Shown piece by piece: positions 17,078-26,132 of a stretch of DNA of 64,000 nucleotides (the first letter of the stretch is position 1; the number at the start of each line of letters is the position of its first letter). The notes under the pieces are model-generated. The model had not been told where the DNA came from. It was given only the letters and a program-made list of their open reading frames with translations, and did not search any database. The stretch spans positions 806,001-870,000 of the forward strand of contig CAVXVR010000003.1 in the NCBI GenBank assembly GCA_963765285.1, written 5' to 3'. The stretch is from CAVWZH01 sp963765285 (GTDB lineage: Bacteria > Acidobacteriota > Terriglobia > Terriglobales > Acidobacteriaceae). Both the position numbers and the translations under genes were made by a program.

Positions 17078-18292
17078 TTAGCTCACGATGCCCATTCGCG
17101 TGCCGACCCGTTTGAGCACATCAAGGGCCTGTGCTAATTCGTCCCTCGTGTGCGTGGCGGTCATGATGGTGCGGATGCGGGCCTTGCCTTCAGGCACGGT
17201 CGGAAACGCGATACCGGTTCCCAGCACACCTTCCTTGAACAGCTCACGAGAGAAATCCATCGTGAGTTTGCCGTCACCGATGATGATGGGAGTGATGGGC
17301 GTTTCGCTGGCCGGAGTGGCGCGCCCGCCAATATCGAAGCCGAGCAGGCCAAGTTCTTTTTTCCAGAAGCGCGTGTTCTCCCAAAGGTGCTCGATACGCT
17401 CAGGTTCGTTTTCCAGAACATCGAAAGCCGCAATGCATGTTGCCGCAACAGAGGGCGGATGCGACGTCGAAAAAAGAAATGGCCGGGCGCGATGATAGAG
17501 AAAGTCGATCAGGTCGCGGGTGCCGCAGACGTAACCGCCGAGCGCTCCAATAGCTTTCGATAAAGTTCCCACCTGAATATCCACACGGCCATGGACGTGA
17601 AAATGATCGACCGTGCCGCGTCCGTTGCGGCCGAGCACGCCGGAAGCGTGGGCGTCGTCGACCATCATGATGGCGCCGTATTTTTCGGCCAGATCACAGA
17701 GTGCGGGCAACGGGCCGATGTCACCGTCCATGGAAAAAACGCCGTCGCTGATGAGCAGCTTTTTTCCGGGCTCATGCTGTACGCTGGCCAGTCTTTCTTC
17801 GGCTTGCGCCATGTTTTTGTGCTCGAAAACAAGAATCTTGGCGCGGGAAAGACGAGCACCGTCGATGATGGAAGCGTGATTGAGCTGATCGGAGATGATG
17901 AAGTCTTCTTTGCCCAACACGGCGGAGACGGTGCCAGCATTCGCAGCAAACCCGGACTGGAAGACGACACAAGCTTCGACATTCTTGAAGCGTGCGATCT
18001 TCTCTTCCAGCTCCATGTGGATTTTCATCGTCCCCGCGATAGTGCGCACCGCGCCTGACCCGACTCCATACTTACGGGTCGCTTCCAGCGCCGCCTCGCG
18101 CAGCTTGGGATGCGTGGTCAGCCCGAGATAATTGTTCGAGGCAAGGTTGATGACCTTCTTCCCGTCGAACGTGCAGACCGGGGCCTGCTCATCTTCCAGC
18201 ACTCGCAAGCGGAAATGCGTGCCTTTGGCCTTGAGGTCGTCGAGTTGATCGGTGAGGTAAGAAAGAGGATTGGTGCGGGTGGCGGTGGTCAT
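17078..18292 (-). CDS. kbl: Glycine C-acetyltransferase (2-amino-3-ketobutyrate CoA ligase)
   Basis: PLP-dependent alpha-oxoamine synthase, 404 residues. Kbl interconverts 2-amino-3-oxobutyrate plus CoA with glycine plus acetyl-CoA in threonine breakdown. The sequence has the family hallmarks: NYLGLTTHPKLREAALEA, GSGAVRTIAGTMKIHMELE, DQLNHASIIDGARLS, DDAHASGVLG, and the PLP lysine in VGTLSKAIGALGGYV. The close relative BioF (8-amino-7-oxononanoate synthase) has the same fold. The KVINLASNNYLGL and IHMELEEKIA wording and the absence of biotin genes favour Kbl. No threonine dehydrogenase lies next to it. GGAG precedes the ATG. Confidence 0.85.
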   Translation of the reverse strand: MTTATRTNPLSYLTDQLDDLKAKGTHFRLRVLEDEQAPVCTFDGKKVINLASNNYLGLTTHPKLREAALEATRKYGVGSGAVRTIAGTMKIHMELEEKIARFKNVEACVVFQSGFAANAGTVSAVLGKEDFIISDQLNHASIIDGARLSRAKILVFEHKNMAQAEERLASVQHEPGKKLLISDGVFSMDGDIGPLPALCDLAEKYGAIMMVDDAHASGVLGRNGRGTVDHFHVHGRVDIQVGTLSKAIGALGGYVCGTRDLIDFLYHRARPFLFSTSHPPSVAATCIAAFDVLENEPERIEHLWENTRFWKKELGLLGFDIGGRATPASETPITPIIIGDGKLTMDFSRELFKEGVLGTGIAFPTVPEGKARIRTIMTATHTRDELAQALDVLKRVGTRMGIVS

Positions 18293-18422
18293 AGAGTCTC
18301 CGGAATTCCTGACCGCGGGTGTAGGTGGATTAGCGCGGCAGAAAGAAGAACCAGTTTAATACCGGTGTTGGCGGGAAGGAAACCTGCCGTCTGATGGCTC
18401 GGGATTTCGCGAAAAACCAGCC

Positions 18423-18450
18423 GTCAGTTCCTGGTTCGCAGTTCTCAGGT
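18423..18450. repeat. Dispersed ACTGAGAACTG-type repeat
   Basis: On the minus strand it reads CCTGAGAACTGCGAACCAGG, close to the pair in 61024-61056. It runs into the stop codon of the HAD gene, whose TGA is supplied by the repeat edge. Confidence 0.4.
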
Positions 18451-19152
18451 TTGTTTAACTGCCAAAGCTAGATCGGCCAGGGTCCTGAGGTCGGGCACTT
18501 CCAGATCGGGTTTGCCCTCGGCGGCTTTGGCAGCGCCTGCGCCCGCACGCGGAGAAGGTCGATTCACCCACACGGTCGCCAGTCCCAGCGATTGTGCGGG
18601 CAGCACATCGTGGTAGACGCTCTGCCCGACGTGCAGCCAGCACTCCGGAGTGACCTTCATCCGTTCCTGCGCCAGGCGAAAAAGTTCCAGAGAAGGCTTG
18701 TAGGCCTTTGCCTGGCCTGCGGTGACGACATGATCGAACACGACGCCCAGCTTGGGAGCGGTGAAGGCGAACAGGTCGTCATCCACGTTCGAGAGAATGG
18801 CGAGTTTGTCGCGGCTTTTCAGTCTCCGAAGGGCGGCAACGGTGTCAGGAAAGGGCTGCCATCGCGATAGCGATTCGGGAAGCGAGCGGATCTCGGCGTC
18901 CGTAGGGATGAATCCCAGGCGTTGGCCGAAGCCGCGGACCACGGTTTGCAGGACTTCCCGATAGGACCGAAAGTCGCCTTGCTCAGCCTGCGCTTCGAGT
19001 TCAGAGTAAGACTCAAGCAACACAGAATCGCTGAGCGTTTTTCCATGTGCCGACAGAATGGGGCGCAGCGCGGAAAAGATCCCCGTCTCCCAATCAATGA
19101 GGGTGCCGTAGCAGTCGAAGGTGAGAACTTGAAAACGCGAAAAATCGAGCAT
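18445..19152 (-). CDS. Haloacid dehalogenase type II family hydrolase
   Basis: A 235-residue HAD-superfamily protein. The nucleophile Asp13 is in LTFDCYGTLIDWE, the DxYGT motif typical of L-2-haloacid dehalogenases rather than phosphatases (DxDxT). Motif II is the Ser in ILSNVDDDLF, and motif IV is HVGQSVYHDVLPAQSLG, followed by ATVWVNRP. Type II dehalogenases hydrolyse 2-haloalkanoic acids, but this subfamily also contains phosphatases, so activity is not certain. The stop codon is within a dispersed repeat, which may have trimmed or extended the C-terminus. Confidence 0.85.
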   Translation of the reverse strand: MLDFSRFQVLTFDCYGTLIDWETGIFSALRPILSAHGKTLSDSVLLESYSELEAQAEQGDFRSYREVLQTVVRGFGQRLGFIPTDAEIRSLPESLSRWQPFPDTVAALRRLKSRDKLAILSNVDDDLFAFTAPKLGVVFDHVVTAGQAKAYKPSLELFRLAQERMKVTPECWLHVGQSVYHDVLPAQSLGLATVWVNRPSPRAGAGAAKAAEGKPDLEVPDLRTLADLALAVKQT

Positions 19153-19217
19153 GTGATGTTCCTGCGGGCAGAAAACCGGGAGCGATTGCTCCCGGTTTGA
19201 AGTTTGATGGCCGGGAT

Positions 19218-19898
19218 CTACTTAATTTCCAGCGGCTGCTCAAGCTTGAAACTGAGGGCAGACTCCGCCGGAATCACGATGTCCTTGTTGCCGGTAAAGG
19301 CTGCGCCTCCGGTGCCAGCGCCGCCTCCGGCGAGCGCACCAATGACCGCTCCTTTGCCGCCGCCCGCCAGTCCGCCGATCAAAGCGCCGACCCCGGCTCC
19401 GCCGCCCGCGAGCACGGCCGTGCGCTTACCTTTTCCTGCCTCCGTCCGAACCACCGAGGACGTTTCGATTGTCCGGTCCGACCCTTTGACGTTAATCGAA
19501 ACCAGCTTCAACTGGAGCGAGGCCCCGCCCTTGAAGCGGCCCAGAGGCTTGGCGTCGACAACCGTACCGGAAGCCGTTGCGCCGGACGGAATTACTTCCT
19601 TGGTATCGACCAGCACTGGTTGAGCAAGCGTAGCCGTGAAGCTTTGTCCGGGCTGGCTGATCTTGGAGCCAACGGCCTGCCCCAAACGCACCGTGAGCAC
19701 TGTGCCGGCCGGCAGAATGATTGGTTTAGGCGCCTCGGCCATCGGCTTTGCAGCGGCACCTTTGTTATCGGATGGAGTCGAAGTCGTGGTGCTTGAATTG
19801 TCGGACGCAGTAGACGAATCCTGAGGCTTGCTCGTGCAAGCGACCAGCGAAACGAAAAGATAGAGGCCCAGGGTGAGTGCTGCCAGGCGTGATTGCAT
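19218..19898 (-). CDS. Lipoprotein with glycine-zipper segment
   Basis: A 226-residue predicted lipoprotein: hydrophobic leader with lipobox LFVSLVAC, then a Ser/Thr-rich stretch. A beta-rich domain follows (ILPAGTVLTVRLGQAVG, SGATASGTVVDAKPLG, LQLKLVSINVKGSD). The C-terminal part contains a glycine zipper (GAGVGALIGGLAGGGKGA, then VIGALAGGGAGTGG) that could insert in or associate with a membrane. The ATG at 19898 is preferred over an upstream ATG because GGGAGGGG precedes it and the leader begins there. The function is unknown. It is separated from YhaM by about 120 bases. Confidence 0.75.
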   Translation of the reverse strand: MQSRLAALTLGLYLFVSLVACTSKPQDSSTASDNSSTTTSTPSDNKGAAAKPMAEAPKPIILPAGTVLTVRLGQAVGSKISQPGQSFTATLAQPVLVDTKEVIPSGATASGTVVDAKPLGRFKGGASLQLKLVSINVKGSDRTIETSSVVRTEAGKGKRTAVLAGGGAGVGALIGGLAGGGKGAVIGALAGGGAGTGGAAFTGNKDIVIPAESALSFKLEQPLEIK

Positions 19899-20018
19899 AA
19901 TCCCCTCCCGCGAAGATTTCTGGAAAGATTGGTTTATCCGAGCGGCGCACAAACAATTGGTTTCCGAAGTCTACCCGAGTTCCGCGAAAAGATGAAATTT
20001 CCCTGACGCCGATCAATC

Positions 20019-21128
20019 TCAGCGGTCGCTCTTCGGGCTGGAAGCCAGCAGCGAAGCAGGGTTCGCAGATGGTTCTTCCAAACCCAGGCCGGGCTGCACC
20101 GCATCCTCGGCTTGGGCGGGCGCATCCGCTGGTTCTTCCGCTTGAGCCGGCTTCTCGTTTTCCTTCTCCAGAAACTTGGCGGTGTTGAGCAGTGGCCGGC
20201 CGAGCGATGGATTGTAGCCCGACCAGGCTCCATCCGTGTCCGCCCCTCGTTCGAAATGGGCTCGCATGGCCTCCATTTTGGAGTCGAGGTCGTCGAGGTA
20301 GTGAAGCATGAGAGCTTCAGGAAACATGGGCAGCTTGGGCGAGCCGAATTCGTAGTGTCCGTGATGGCTGATGATGAGGTGCTCGACCAGCGTCTTGAGT
20401 GCGGGCGGAAAGGCGGGAATCTGCGCGAGCTTGGCTTGCAACATTTCCAGTTCGATGACCATATGGCCAAGCAACTGCCCGCGCGTGGTGTACGAGAACG
20501 CCCGGTTGTAAGTCAGTTCGTGAATCTTGCCGATATCGTGCAGAAACGCGCCGGTGAGCAAAAGATCGCGGTTGATCTGGGGGTAATTGCGGCACATCAA
20601 ATCACAGGAACGGCAGAGCGAAACCACATGGTCGAGCAACCCGCCGATGTAAGCGTGATGCAGACTCTTGGCGGCAGGGGCGTTGCGGTAGGCCTCGGCG
20701 ACGATTGGATCCGACATAAACGCTTCGACCAGAGCTTTCAGGTGGGGGTCCCGGAATGAGGCCACAAAACCAGCCAGCGTTTGCCAGAGTTCGCCGATAT
20801 CTTTGCTGGTCTTGGGCAGATAATCCGCGAAGTCGATTTCCGAGTCGGCCAGCCGGCGCAATTTGTGGATCGTAAGTTGGAAACGGTTCTTGTACTTGTT
20901 GATGAGGCCCTTAATCTTGACGAAATCTTCCTGCTCGAAGGCGTCGATGGCGTCCTCGACGTTGTCCCACATTTTGGCTTCGAGCTGTCCGCTGCGGTCG
21001 CCGAGTGTCAGTGCCAGATAGGGCTCACCACTCTTCTTGGGTTTGACCTGCTTGGAAACCACCACGAAGCTGGAGGTGATGAGTTTGTTCTCGTGCTGTG
21101 CGCAATCGTTGACGAAGAATTCTTTCAT
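20019..21128 (-). CDS. YhaM-like 3'-5' exoribonuclease (OB fold plus HD domain)
   Basis: A 369-residue protein of the YhaM type. The N-terminal OB fold (VKPKKSGEPYLALTLGDRSG, WDNVEDAIDAF, DFVKIKGLINKYKNRFQL) binds nucleic acid. The C-terminal HD domain contains HHAYIGGLLDHVVSLC, the metal pair in GAFLHDIGKIHELTY, GHMVIEIE-like residues and ISHHGHYEFGSP. In Bacillus, YhaM trims RNA 3' ends. The ATG at 21128 (MKEFFVNDC) is chosen because YhaM family members begin like this; no clear ribosome site is seen. The last ~50 residues are Ala/Glu/Pro-rich and probably disordered. The surA-like gene lies upstream on the same strand. Confidence 0.8.
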   Translation of the reverse strand: MKEFFVNDCAQHENKLITSSFVVVSKQVKPKKSGEPYLALTLGDRSGQLEAKMWDNVEDAIDAFEQEDFVKIKGLINKYKNRFQLTIHKLRRLADSEIDFADYLPKTSKDIGELWQTLAGFVASFRDPHLKALVEAFMSDPIVAEAYRNAPAAKSLHHAYIGGLLDHVVSLCRSCDLMCRNYPQINRDLLLTGAFLHDIGKIHELTYNRAFSYTTRGQLLGHMVIELEMLQAKLAQIPAFPPALKTLVEHLIISHHGHYEFGSPKLPMFPEALMLHYLDDLDSKMEAMRAHFERGADTDGAWSGYNPSLGRPLLNTAKFLEKENEKPAQAEEPADAPAQAEDAVQPGLGLEEPSANPASLLASSPKSDR

Positions 21129-21200
21129 GGTTTGGCATGGAAACCGGAAGCCCGGCGGCCCGTCACCCCGCATCGACACGAGGGATAACGAGGGTTAAGA

Positions 21201-22361
21201 TTACAAGACTCCCAATTTCTTCTTCTTTTTCTTGAGCTCCTTGGCGCCAGCGTCCTTGGCTGAAGTCTCGACCGGCTTGGTCTGGTTCGGGCTGGCGCCC
21301 GTGTCTACGTAGCCCGCCTTGATATCGATGTAAGCCTCTTCGCGCAGCCTGGTCAAATAAGCGCGCAACGCAGGTTGCAGCTTCTCCATGTAAATTGCTT
21401 CCTGAATGCGGGGTTCGACTTCGCTCAGAGGAGGAATACCTGCAGCCTGATGCTCGGAAACCTTGAGGATGACAAAACCCTGACGAGTGCGGGTGGCCTC
21501 GGAGACGTCTCCAGGTTTCATGGCAAAGGTCTTGTCTTCCAACTCTTTGGCTAGAGCGCCGCGCTTGAAGTAGCCCAGATCACCACCCTGAGCAGCGCTC
21601 GGCCCGTCGGAGCTCTTTTTCGCAACGTCTTCGAACTTGGCGCCCTTGCGAATCTGCGCCAGCAAATCCTCGGCTTTGGCCTGTGCCGCCGCCAGAATCT
21701 GTGATTCATCGGCGGCCGCATCTCCAGTCTTCTTGTCTTTCGGCTCGGTGGAAACCAGTATCTCACTCAATCGGATCATCTCCGGTTGCTGCATCTGATC
21801 TTTGTGCCGGTCGTAGAATTGCTGTTCCTCGTCCTTTGGGATACTCATCCGCGAGCCGACTTCTTTCCCGATGACCTGTTGGGTAATGATCTGGTTGCGT
21901 AAGTTCTGTTTGAAATCCTCGAAGGATACGCCCTCCGCCTGGGCGGCCTTGTCCAGATCTTCAATCGATTCCAGGTTCATCTGCTTGCGCATCTCATCAA
22001 GCTTCTTGATCAGTTCGGTGTCAGCGGTGATGTTCAGGTCCTTGCCTTTCTCCAGCAGCAATTGCTGATCGATCAAGTCGCGCAGAACGTCCTTGTCCCG
22101 TTCCGTGATGATCTTCTCCGCATTAGCGGGGTCCTGCTGCAGGGTTTCCTGCTTTAGCTGTTCCTTGCTGCGCTGATATTCCGAGCGAGTCACTATCTGA
22201 TTGTTGACGCGCGCGATGATTTCTTCGATGATCGTGTCGGCTCGCAAAAACGTGGGCTGGACCAGGACGCCGACCAGCAATCCTGCCGGCAGGAACTTCC
22301 ACCTGAAGTAGCGCAAGCCGCCAAAGCGGACTGCCACGAGGTTTCTTCGCAACGGTTGCAT
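21201..22361 (-). CDS. SurA-like periplasmic peptidyl-prolyl isomerase
   Basis: Exported 386-residue foldase. After a leader (LPAGLLVGVLVQPTFLRA) comes a SurA N-terminal chaperone domain (ARVNNQIVTRSEYQRSK, LRDLIDQQLLLEKGKDL). A parvulin/PpiC rotamase domain follows (MIRLSEILVST, AAQGGDLGYFKRGAL, PGDVSEATRTRQGFVILKV). SurA proteins help outer-membrane beta-barrels fold; only one parvulin domain is seen here, as in several non-proteobacterial homologues. The tail is Lys-rich (KELKKKKKKLGVL). Two starts are possible, ATG 22361 and ATG 22394; I take the shorter. Seventy-two bases separate it from YhaM on the same strand. Confidence 0.85.
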   Translation of the reverse strand: MQPLRRNLVAVRFGGLRYFRWKFLPAGLLVGVLVQPTFLRADTIIEEIIARVNNQIVTRSEYQRSKEQLKQETLQQDPANAEKIITERDKDVLRDLIDQQLLLEKGKDLNITADTELIKKLDEMRKQMNLESIEDLDKAAQAEGVSFEDFKQNLRNQIITQQVIGKEVGSRMSIPKDEEQQFYDRHKDQMQQPEMIRLSEILVSTEPKDKKTGDAAADESQILAAAQAKAEDLLAQIRKGAKFEDVAKKSSDGPSAAQGGDLGYFKRGALAKELEDKTFAMKPGDVSEATRTRQGFVILKVSEHQAAGIPPLSEVEPRIQEAIYMEKLQPALRAYLTRLREEAYIDIKAGYVDTGASPNQTKPVETSAKDAGAKELKKKKKKLGVL

Positions 22362-22451
22362 CGGTAAATTGTACCCCCATCGGTCGCCGCGCATCCAGCT
22401 TGGGGGCTGATATCATACTCGGTTTTTGTCCTTGCCCCGGGGTGGGAACGA

Positions 22452-24263
22452 ATGAGAAAGGTGTCCTGCGGTCTGGTATTCACAGCAATGATCGCGATGT
22501 GCGCTGTTGCCGGCAACGCCCAGAAAAAAGCTCCAGCCGCGCCCAATCTTGCGCAACTGCAGGCCATGGCCGCGCGTTTTGCGCCAACGCCGATACGGGT
22601 GGACACGTCCAAACTATCCTCGGGCGACGCACAGGCCCTGATCAAGCTGATCGAAGCAGGACGTGTCATTGACCAGATTTTTCTTAAACAGTATTGGAGC
22701 GGAAATCCGGCGCTGTACGCGCGCCTGCAAAAAGACCTAACCCCGCTGGGCCGGGCGCGGCTTCATTACTTCTGGACTAATAAGAGCCCCTGGTCGGTGC
22801 TCGATGGCTTCAAAGCGTTTCTTCCCGGCGTTCCGCCCGAAAAACCGAAAGGCGCCAATTTCTATCCGGAAGATATGACCAAGGAAGAGTTCGAAACCTG
22901 GATGGCCAGCCTTCCGGTGGAAGACCAAGCCGCGGCCAAAGGCTTTTTTACCGTGATTCGCTGGAAACCGGCCAGCGACGTCAAGCAGCACGAACTTACA
23001 GCGGTCCCCTATAGCGAGGAATACAAGGACGACCTGGCACGCGCTGCCAACTTACTCCGCGAAGCCGCTTCTCTCACCGACAATGACTCACTGAAAAAAA
23101 TCCTTAATCTTCGCGCCGCCGCATTCCTTTCCAACGACTACTACGAAAGCGATATGGCGTGGATGGACCTGGACGCTCCCCTCGACATCACGATCGGTCC
23201 CTACGAAACCTACGATGACGAGCTTTTTGGCTATAAGGCCTCTTTCGAAGCATTTATCAACCTGCGCGACGAACGCGAAACGAAGAGAGTGTCCGCTTTT
23301 ACTGCTCACTTACAAGAAATCGAAGACAATTTGCCCGTAGATCCGAAATATCGCAATCCCAAGCTGGGAACGGCTGCGCCGGTCCGCGTCGTAGACGAGA
23401 TCCTGAGTGCGGGAGACGGCAACCGGGGAATCGCCACGGCGGCCTACAACCTGCCCAACGACGACCACGTTGTCCAGCAGAAGGGCAGCAAGCGGGTGAT
23501 GATGAAAAATGTGCAGGAGGCAAAATTCCGCAACGTGCTCTTGCCCATTGCCCGGCGCATGCTGTCCAAGTCTGCCATGGTCGACGTGAATTTCGATTCG
23601 TTCTTTACCCACATCGTGTGTCACGAACTCATGCATGGTTTGGGCCCCCACCAGATCAAGGTTGAGGGCCGCGACACGAATCCCCGGCTGGAGTTGAAAG
23701 AGCAGTTCAGCGCGATTGAGGAAGCCAAAGCGGACGTCACCGGCCTGTTTGCGCTGCAATACATGATGGACCACGGCCAGCGGATGGGACTGGCGGGAGT
23801 CCTTGCCTTCGACGACGCGGCGCAGCGCCAGCTCTATACCACCTACTTGGCCTCGATGTTTCGCAGCTTGCGCTTCGGCTCCGGCGACGCTCACGGGAAA
23901 GGTATGGCCATTCAATTCAATTACTTGATGGACAAAGGAGCCTTTGCCGAGCAGGCCGATGGAACTTTTGCCCTGGACATCGACAAGTTTAAGCAGGGCG
24001 TGCGCGATCTGGACCACGATCTTCTGACGCTGGAGGCCGAGGGCGACTATACGGCAGCGAACAAGATGATTGAGGGACTCGCCGTAGTCCGGCCCGCACT
24101 GAAAAAGGCCTTTGCTCGACTCGAGGGCATTCCCACTGACATTGATTTGGTGTTTGTGACGGCCGAGGCGCTGGCGCCGTCGGTGCCGCTGGCCACGCCG
24201 CCGGGTCCAACCAAGGCTCCGCGAAAAAACAAAGCCCGGGCGGTCCACCGCTCAGGAGTCTAG
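22452..24263 (+). CDS. M49-like (dipeptidyl-peptidase III family) zinc metallopeptidase, exported
   Basis: A 603-residue exported protein (leader VFTAMIAMCAVAGNA). The zinc motif is HELMH at residues 391-395 followed by GLGPHQI, and the second motif is EEAKAD at 423-428, the EE(C/A)(R/K)A(E/D) pair of peptidase family M49. Classical DPP III has the six-residue HEXXGH; this protein has the pentapeptide HEXXH. The rest (YETYDDELFGYKASFEAFI, EDNLPVDPKYRNP) matches bacterial zinc-dependent hydrolases related to DPP III. The likely activity is removal of dipeptides from oligopeptides in the periplasm; this is inference. It overlaps the convergent SpoIIE-type phosphatase by 12 bases. Confidence 0.75.
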   Translation: MRKVSCGLVFTAMIAMCAVAGNAQKKAPAAPNLAQLQAMAARFAPTPIRVDTSKLSSGDAQALIKLIEAGRVIDQIFLKQYWSGNPALYARLQKDLTPLGRARLHYFWTNKSPWSVLDGFKAFLPGVPPEKPKGANFYPEDMTKEEFETWMASLPVEDQAAAKGFFTVIRWKPASDVKQHELTAVPYSEEYKDDLARAANLLREAASLTDNDSLKKILNLRAAAFLSNDYYESDMAWMDLDAPLDITIGPYETYDDELFGYKASFEAFINLRDERETKRVSAFTAHLQEIEDNLPVDPKYRNPKLGTAAPVRVVDEILSAGDGNRGIATAAYNLPNDDHVVQQKGSKRVMMKNVQEAKFRNVLLPIARRMLSKSAMVDVNFDSFFTHIVCHELMHGLGPHQIKVEGRDTNPRLELKEQFSAIEEAKADVTGLFALQYMMDHGQRMGLAGVLAFDDAAQRQLYTTYLASMFRSLRFGSGDAHGKGMAIQFNYLMDKGAFAEQADGTFALDIDKFKQGVRDLDHDLLTLEAEGDYTAANKMIEGLAVVRPALKKAFARLEGIPTDIDLVFVTAEALAPSVPLATPPGPTKAPRKNKARAVHRSGV

Positions 24264-25028
24264 GCGCCTGGTTCCGTCCCCAACGCCGTCACGAACCAAG
24301 CACAGGGTGGTGACATCGTCGTGCGTCGGCGGCTTGCACATAAAGACCCGCACCTGGTCCAGAACTCTCAAGCAGACATCTTTGGCAACATCCGGCCCAG
24401 TCCCCTGGAGACTCTGCTTTACGTTTTCCAACCCGAACTCTTCATCTCCACATTTTCCTTCCACGACTCCCCGGGAAACCAGCAGGAGCGTGGCTCCCGG
24501 TGACAGAGCCACCACGGAAGCGTCGCTGGTAGCCAACGAGAATAGGCCGAGCGGCAGACCTGTGGCTGGCAGTTCACTGATGCCGGTGTCATCTCGCACC
24601 AGGCCCGGGGTATGGCCGGCGTTGAAATAACACACCGTCCCTAAACCTTCGTTATAGCAGCCGGCAAAAGCGGGGCAGGAGCGAACGCCTCCTTCGGCGC
24701 TCATCACGCTACGATTAAGCGCCAGGCAGAGTTCGACCATGGCATCCGACTCGTTGACGTCTTCCTGGGCAAAAAGCTGGCAGGAACGCTTACGAAAAAC
24801 CTGCTGGGCTGCGCTCAGGATGGCGCGGCTCTCTTCCACGCGTCCGGCTACATCGAGCATGCCGAACACGACCCGGTCCGGACTGACGCGGACGAAATCG
24901 TAGAAGTCCCCGGCCTGGCGCTGGCCGTAGTAAACCGCAGCCAGATTTGCATCCCGCAGCTCGGGAACCTGGGCTTGGACCGGCACCTGCAATACCGGCG
25001 GCTTGGCGCGATTGAAGAGAAAGGCCAT
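24252..25028 (-). CDS. PP2C/SpoIIE-type serine/threonine phosphatase
   Basis: A 258-residue stand-alone SpoIIE/RsbU-type phosphatase domain. Visible metal-site motifs are GDFYDFVRVS, FGMLDVAGRVEES (D in GMLDV), CYFNAGHTPGLVRD, GLPLGLF and THDDVTTLCLV. These enzymes dephosphorylate Ser residues on anti-anti-sigma (STAS) proteins in partner-switching cascades. A STAS protein lies at 49170 in this window, although they are too far apart to be an operon. No sensor domain is fused. The ATG follows AGGTGG. The C-terminal 12 bases overlap the M49-like gene. Confidence 0.85.
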   Translation of the reverse strand: MAFLFNRAKPPVLQVPVQAQVPELRDANLAAVYYGQRQAGDFYDFVRVSPDRVVFGMLDVAGRVEESRAILSAAQQVFRKRSCQLFAQEDVNESDAMVELCLALNRSVMSAEGGVRSCPAFAGCYNEGLGTVCYFNAGHTPGLVRDDTGISELPATGLPLGLFSLATSDASVVALSPGATLLLVSRGVVEGKCGDEEFGLENVKQSLQGTGPDVAKDVCLRVLDQVRVFMCKPPTHDDVTTLCLVRDGVGDGTRRLDS

Positions 25029-25153
25029 TTTCCACCTAACAAAACGCCGACGTTAGCACAGAACTCGATAAGTGGTAAATGGCAAAACTGTGACCGGTAG
25101 CGGGCTCAACCGCAGCCCACTACCGATACAGGAAAGCCAGCGCACTTACGCAG

Positions 25154-25852
25154 TCAGGCGAGATCGAATAAAAGGACTTCCGAGTTCTCGGTGCTTTTGA
25201 GCGTCAACCGGGACTCCTCGCTCACTGCGGCGCCGTCACCCTGCTTTAGAGGCTTGCCGTTCAGTTCCACAGCGCCTTTCGCCACCTGGAGCCATGCGTA
25301 CCGTCCGTAGCCTAGTTCATGGCTCACCTGCTGTCCCGGCGCAAGAAGAGACACATAAAGACTTGCATCCTGATGAATCGTAACCGACCCGTCCCTGCCA
25401 TCCGGACTGGCGATCAGGCGCAGTTTCCCCTTTTTCTCCTCCGCCGGAAACTGTTTCTGCTCATACCCCGGGGTATGGCCTGATCGGTCGGGAATGATCC
25501 AAATCTGCAGAAGATGAGCGGAGTCGGTCTTCGAATGGTTGAACTCGCTGTGCCGGATGCCTGTACCGGCGCTCATACGCTGCCCATCGCCGGGCCGGAT
25601 GACTGAACCGGTTCCCAGGCTGTCCTTGTGCTCCAGCGCGCCTTCGAGCAGGTAGGTGATGATCTCCATATCCCGATGAGGATGAGTGGGAAACCCTTCA
25701 CCCGGGGCCACCTGGTCCTCGTTGATCACGCGCAAAGAGCGAAATCCCATGAAACGTGGGTCGTGGTAACGGTCAAAAGAAAAGCTGTGCTGTGTCTTAA
25801 GCCAGCCAAAGTCGCCTCCGCCTCGTTCCGCACTGCGCCGAATAGAAATCAT
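25154..25852 (-). CDS. Pirin family protein
   Basis: A 232-residue bicupin of the pirin family. It begins ISIRRSAERGGGDFGWLKT and contains SFDRYHDPRFMGFRSLRV, GFPTHPHRDMEIITYLLEG, and the metal-binding HxH/Glu set in PTHPHRDMEI and IRHSEFNH. Bacterial pirins include quercetinases and redox-linked regulators. The ATG is preceded by GGAGG five bases upstream. A 12-bp palindrome (25871-25882) lies just upstream and probably binds a repressor. Confidence 0.9.
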   Translation of the reverse strand: MISIRRSAERGGGDFGWLKTQHSFSFDRYHDPRFMGFRSLRVINEDQVAPGEGFPTHPHRDMEIITYLLEGALEHKDSLGTGSVIRPGDGQRMSAGTGIRHSEFNHSKTDSAHLLQIWIIPDRSGHTPGYEQKQFPAEEKKGKLRLIASPDGRDGSVTIHQDASLYVSLLAPGQQVSHELGYGRYAWLQVAKGAVELNGKPLKQGDGAAVSEESRLTLKSTENSEVLLFDLA

Positions 25853-25870
25853 GGATATCCTCCATATTAG

Positions 25871-25882
25871 TCGTTATAACGA
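25871..25882. promoter_or_regulatory. Palindromic operator upstream of pirin gene
   Basis: TCGTTATAACGA, a perfect 12-bp palindrome within AGTCGTTATAACGATTA, 19 bases upstream of the pirin start on the minus strand. It overlaps a TATAAC/TTATAA-like -10. The repressor is not in this window. Confidence 0.45.
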
Positions 25883-26132
25883 TTACTTAGATGTAGAACG
25901 CCGAAAAAAGATTCTGCCCCCTGCGACGGGTCGAAGGCCTCTCCTCCGGAGGCTCAAGATGACCGTTTTTTCCGGCCGGTGTGAAACACTTTGACCCAAA
26001 ACCCGCCCCCATCGCGTGTTTCCATGCGTTTTGCCATGAAAGAACGACTCTTCTCCGTTCTCCCAATGGGCCTTAAATTGCACTTATTCAGTCGGTTTTC
26101 CCCGGTTTTGCCGGGGTTGGAGAGGTGCCGCC

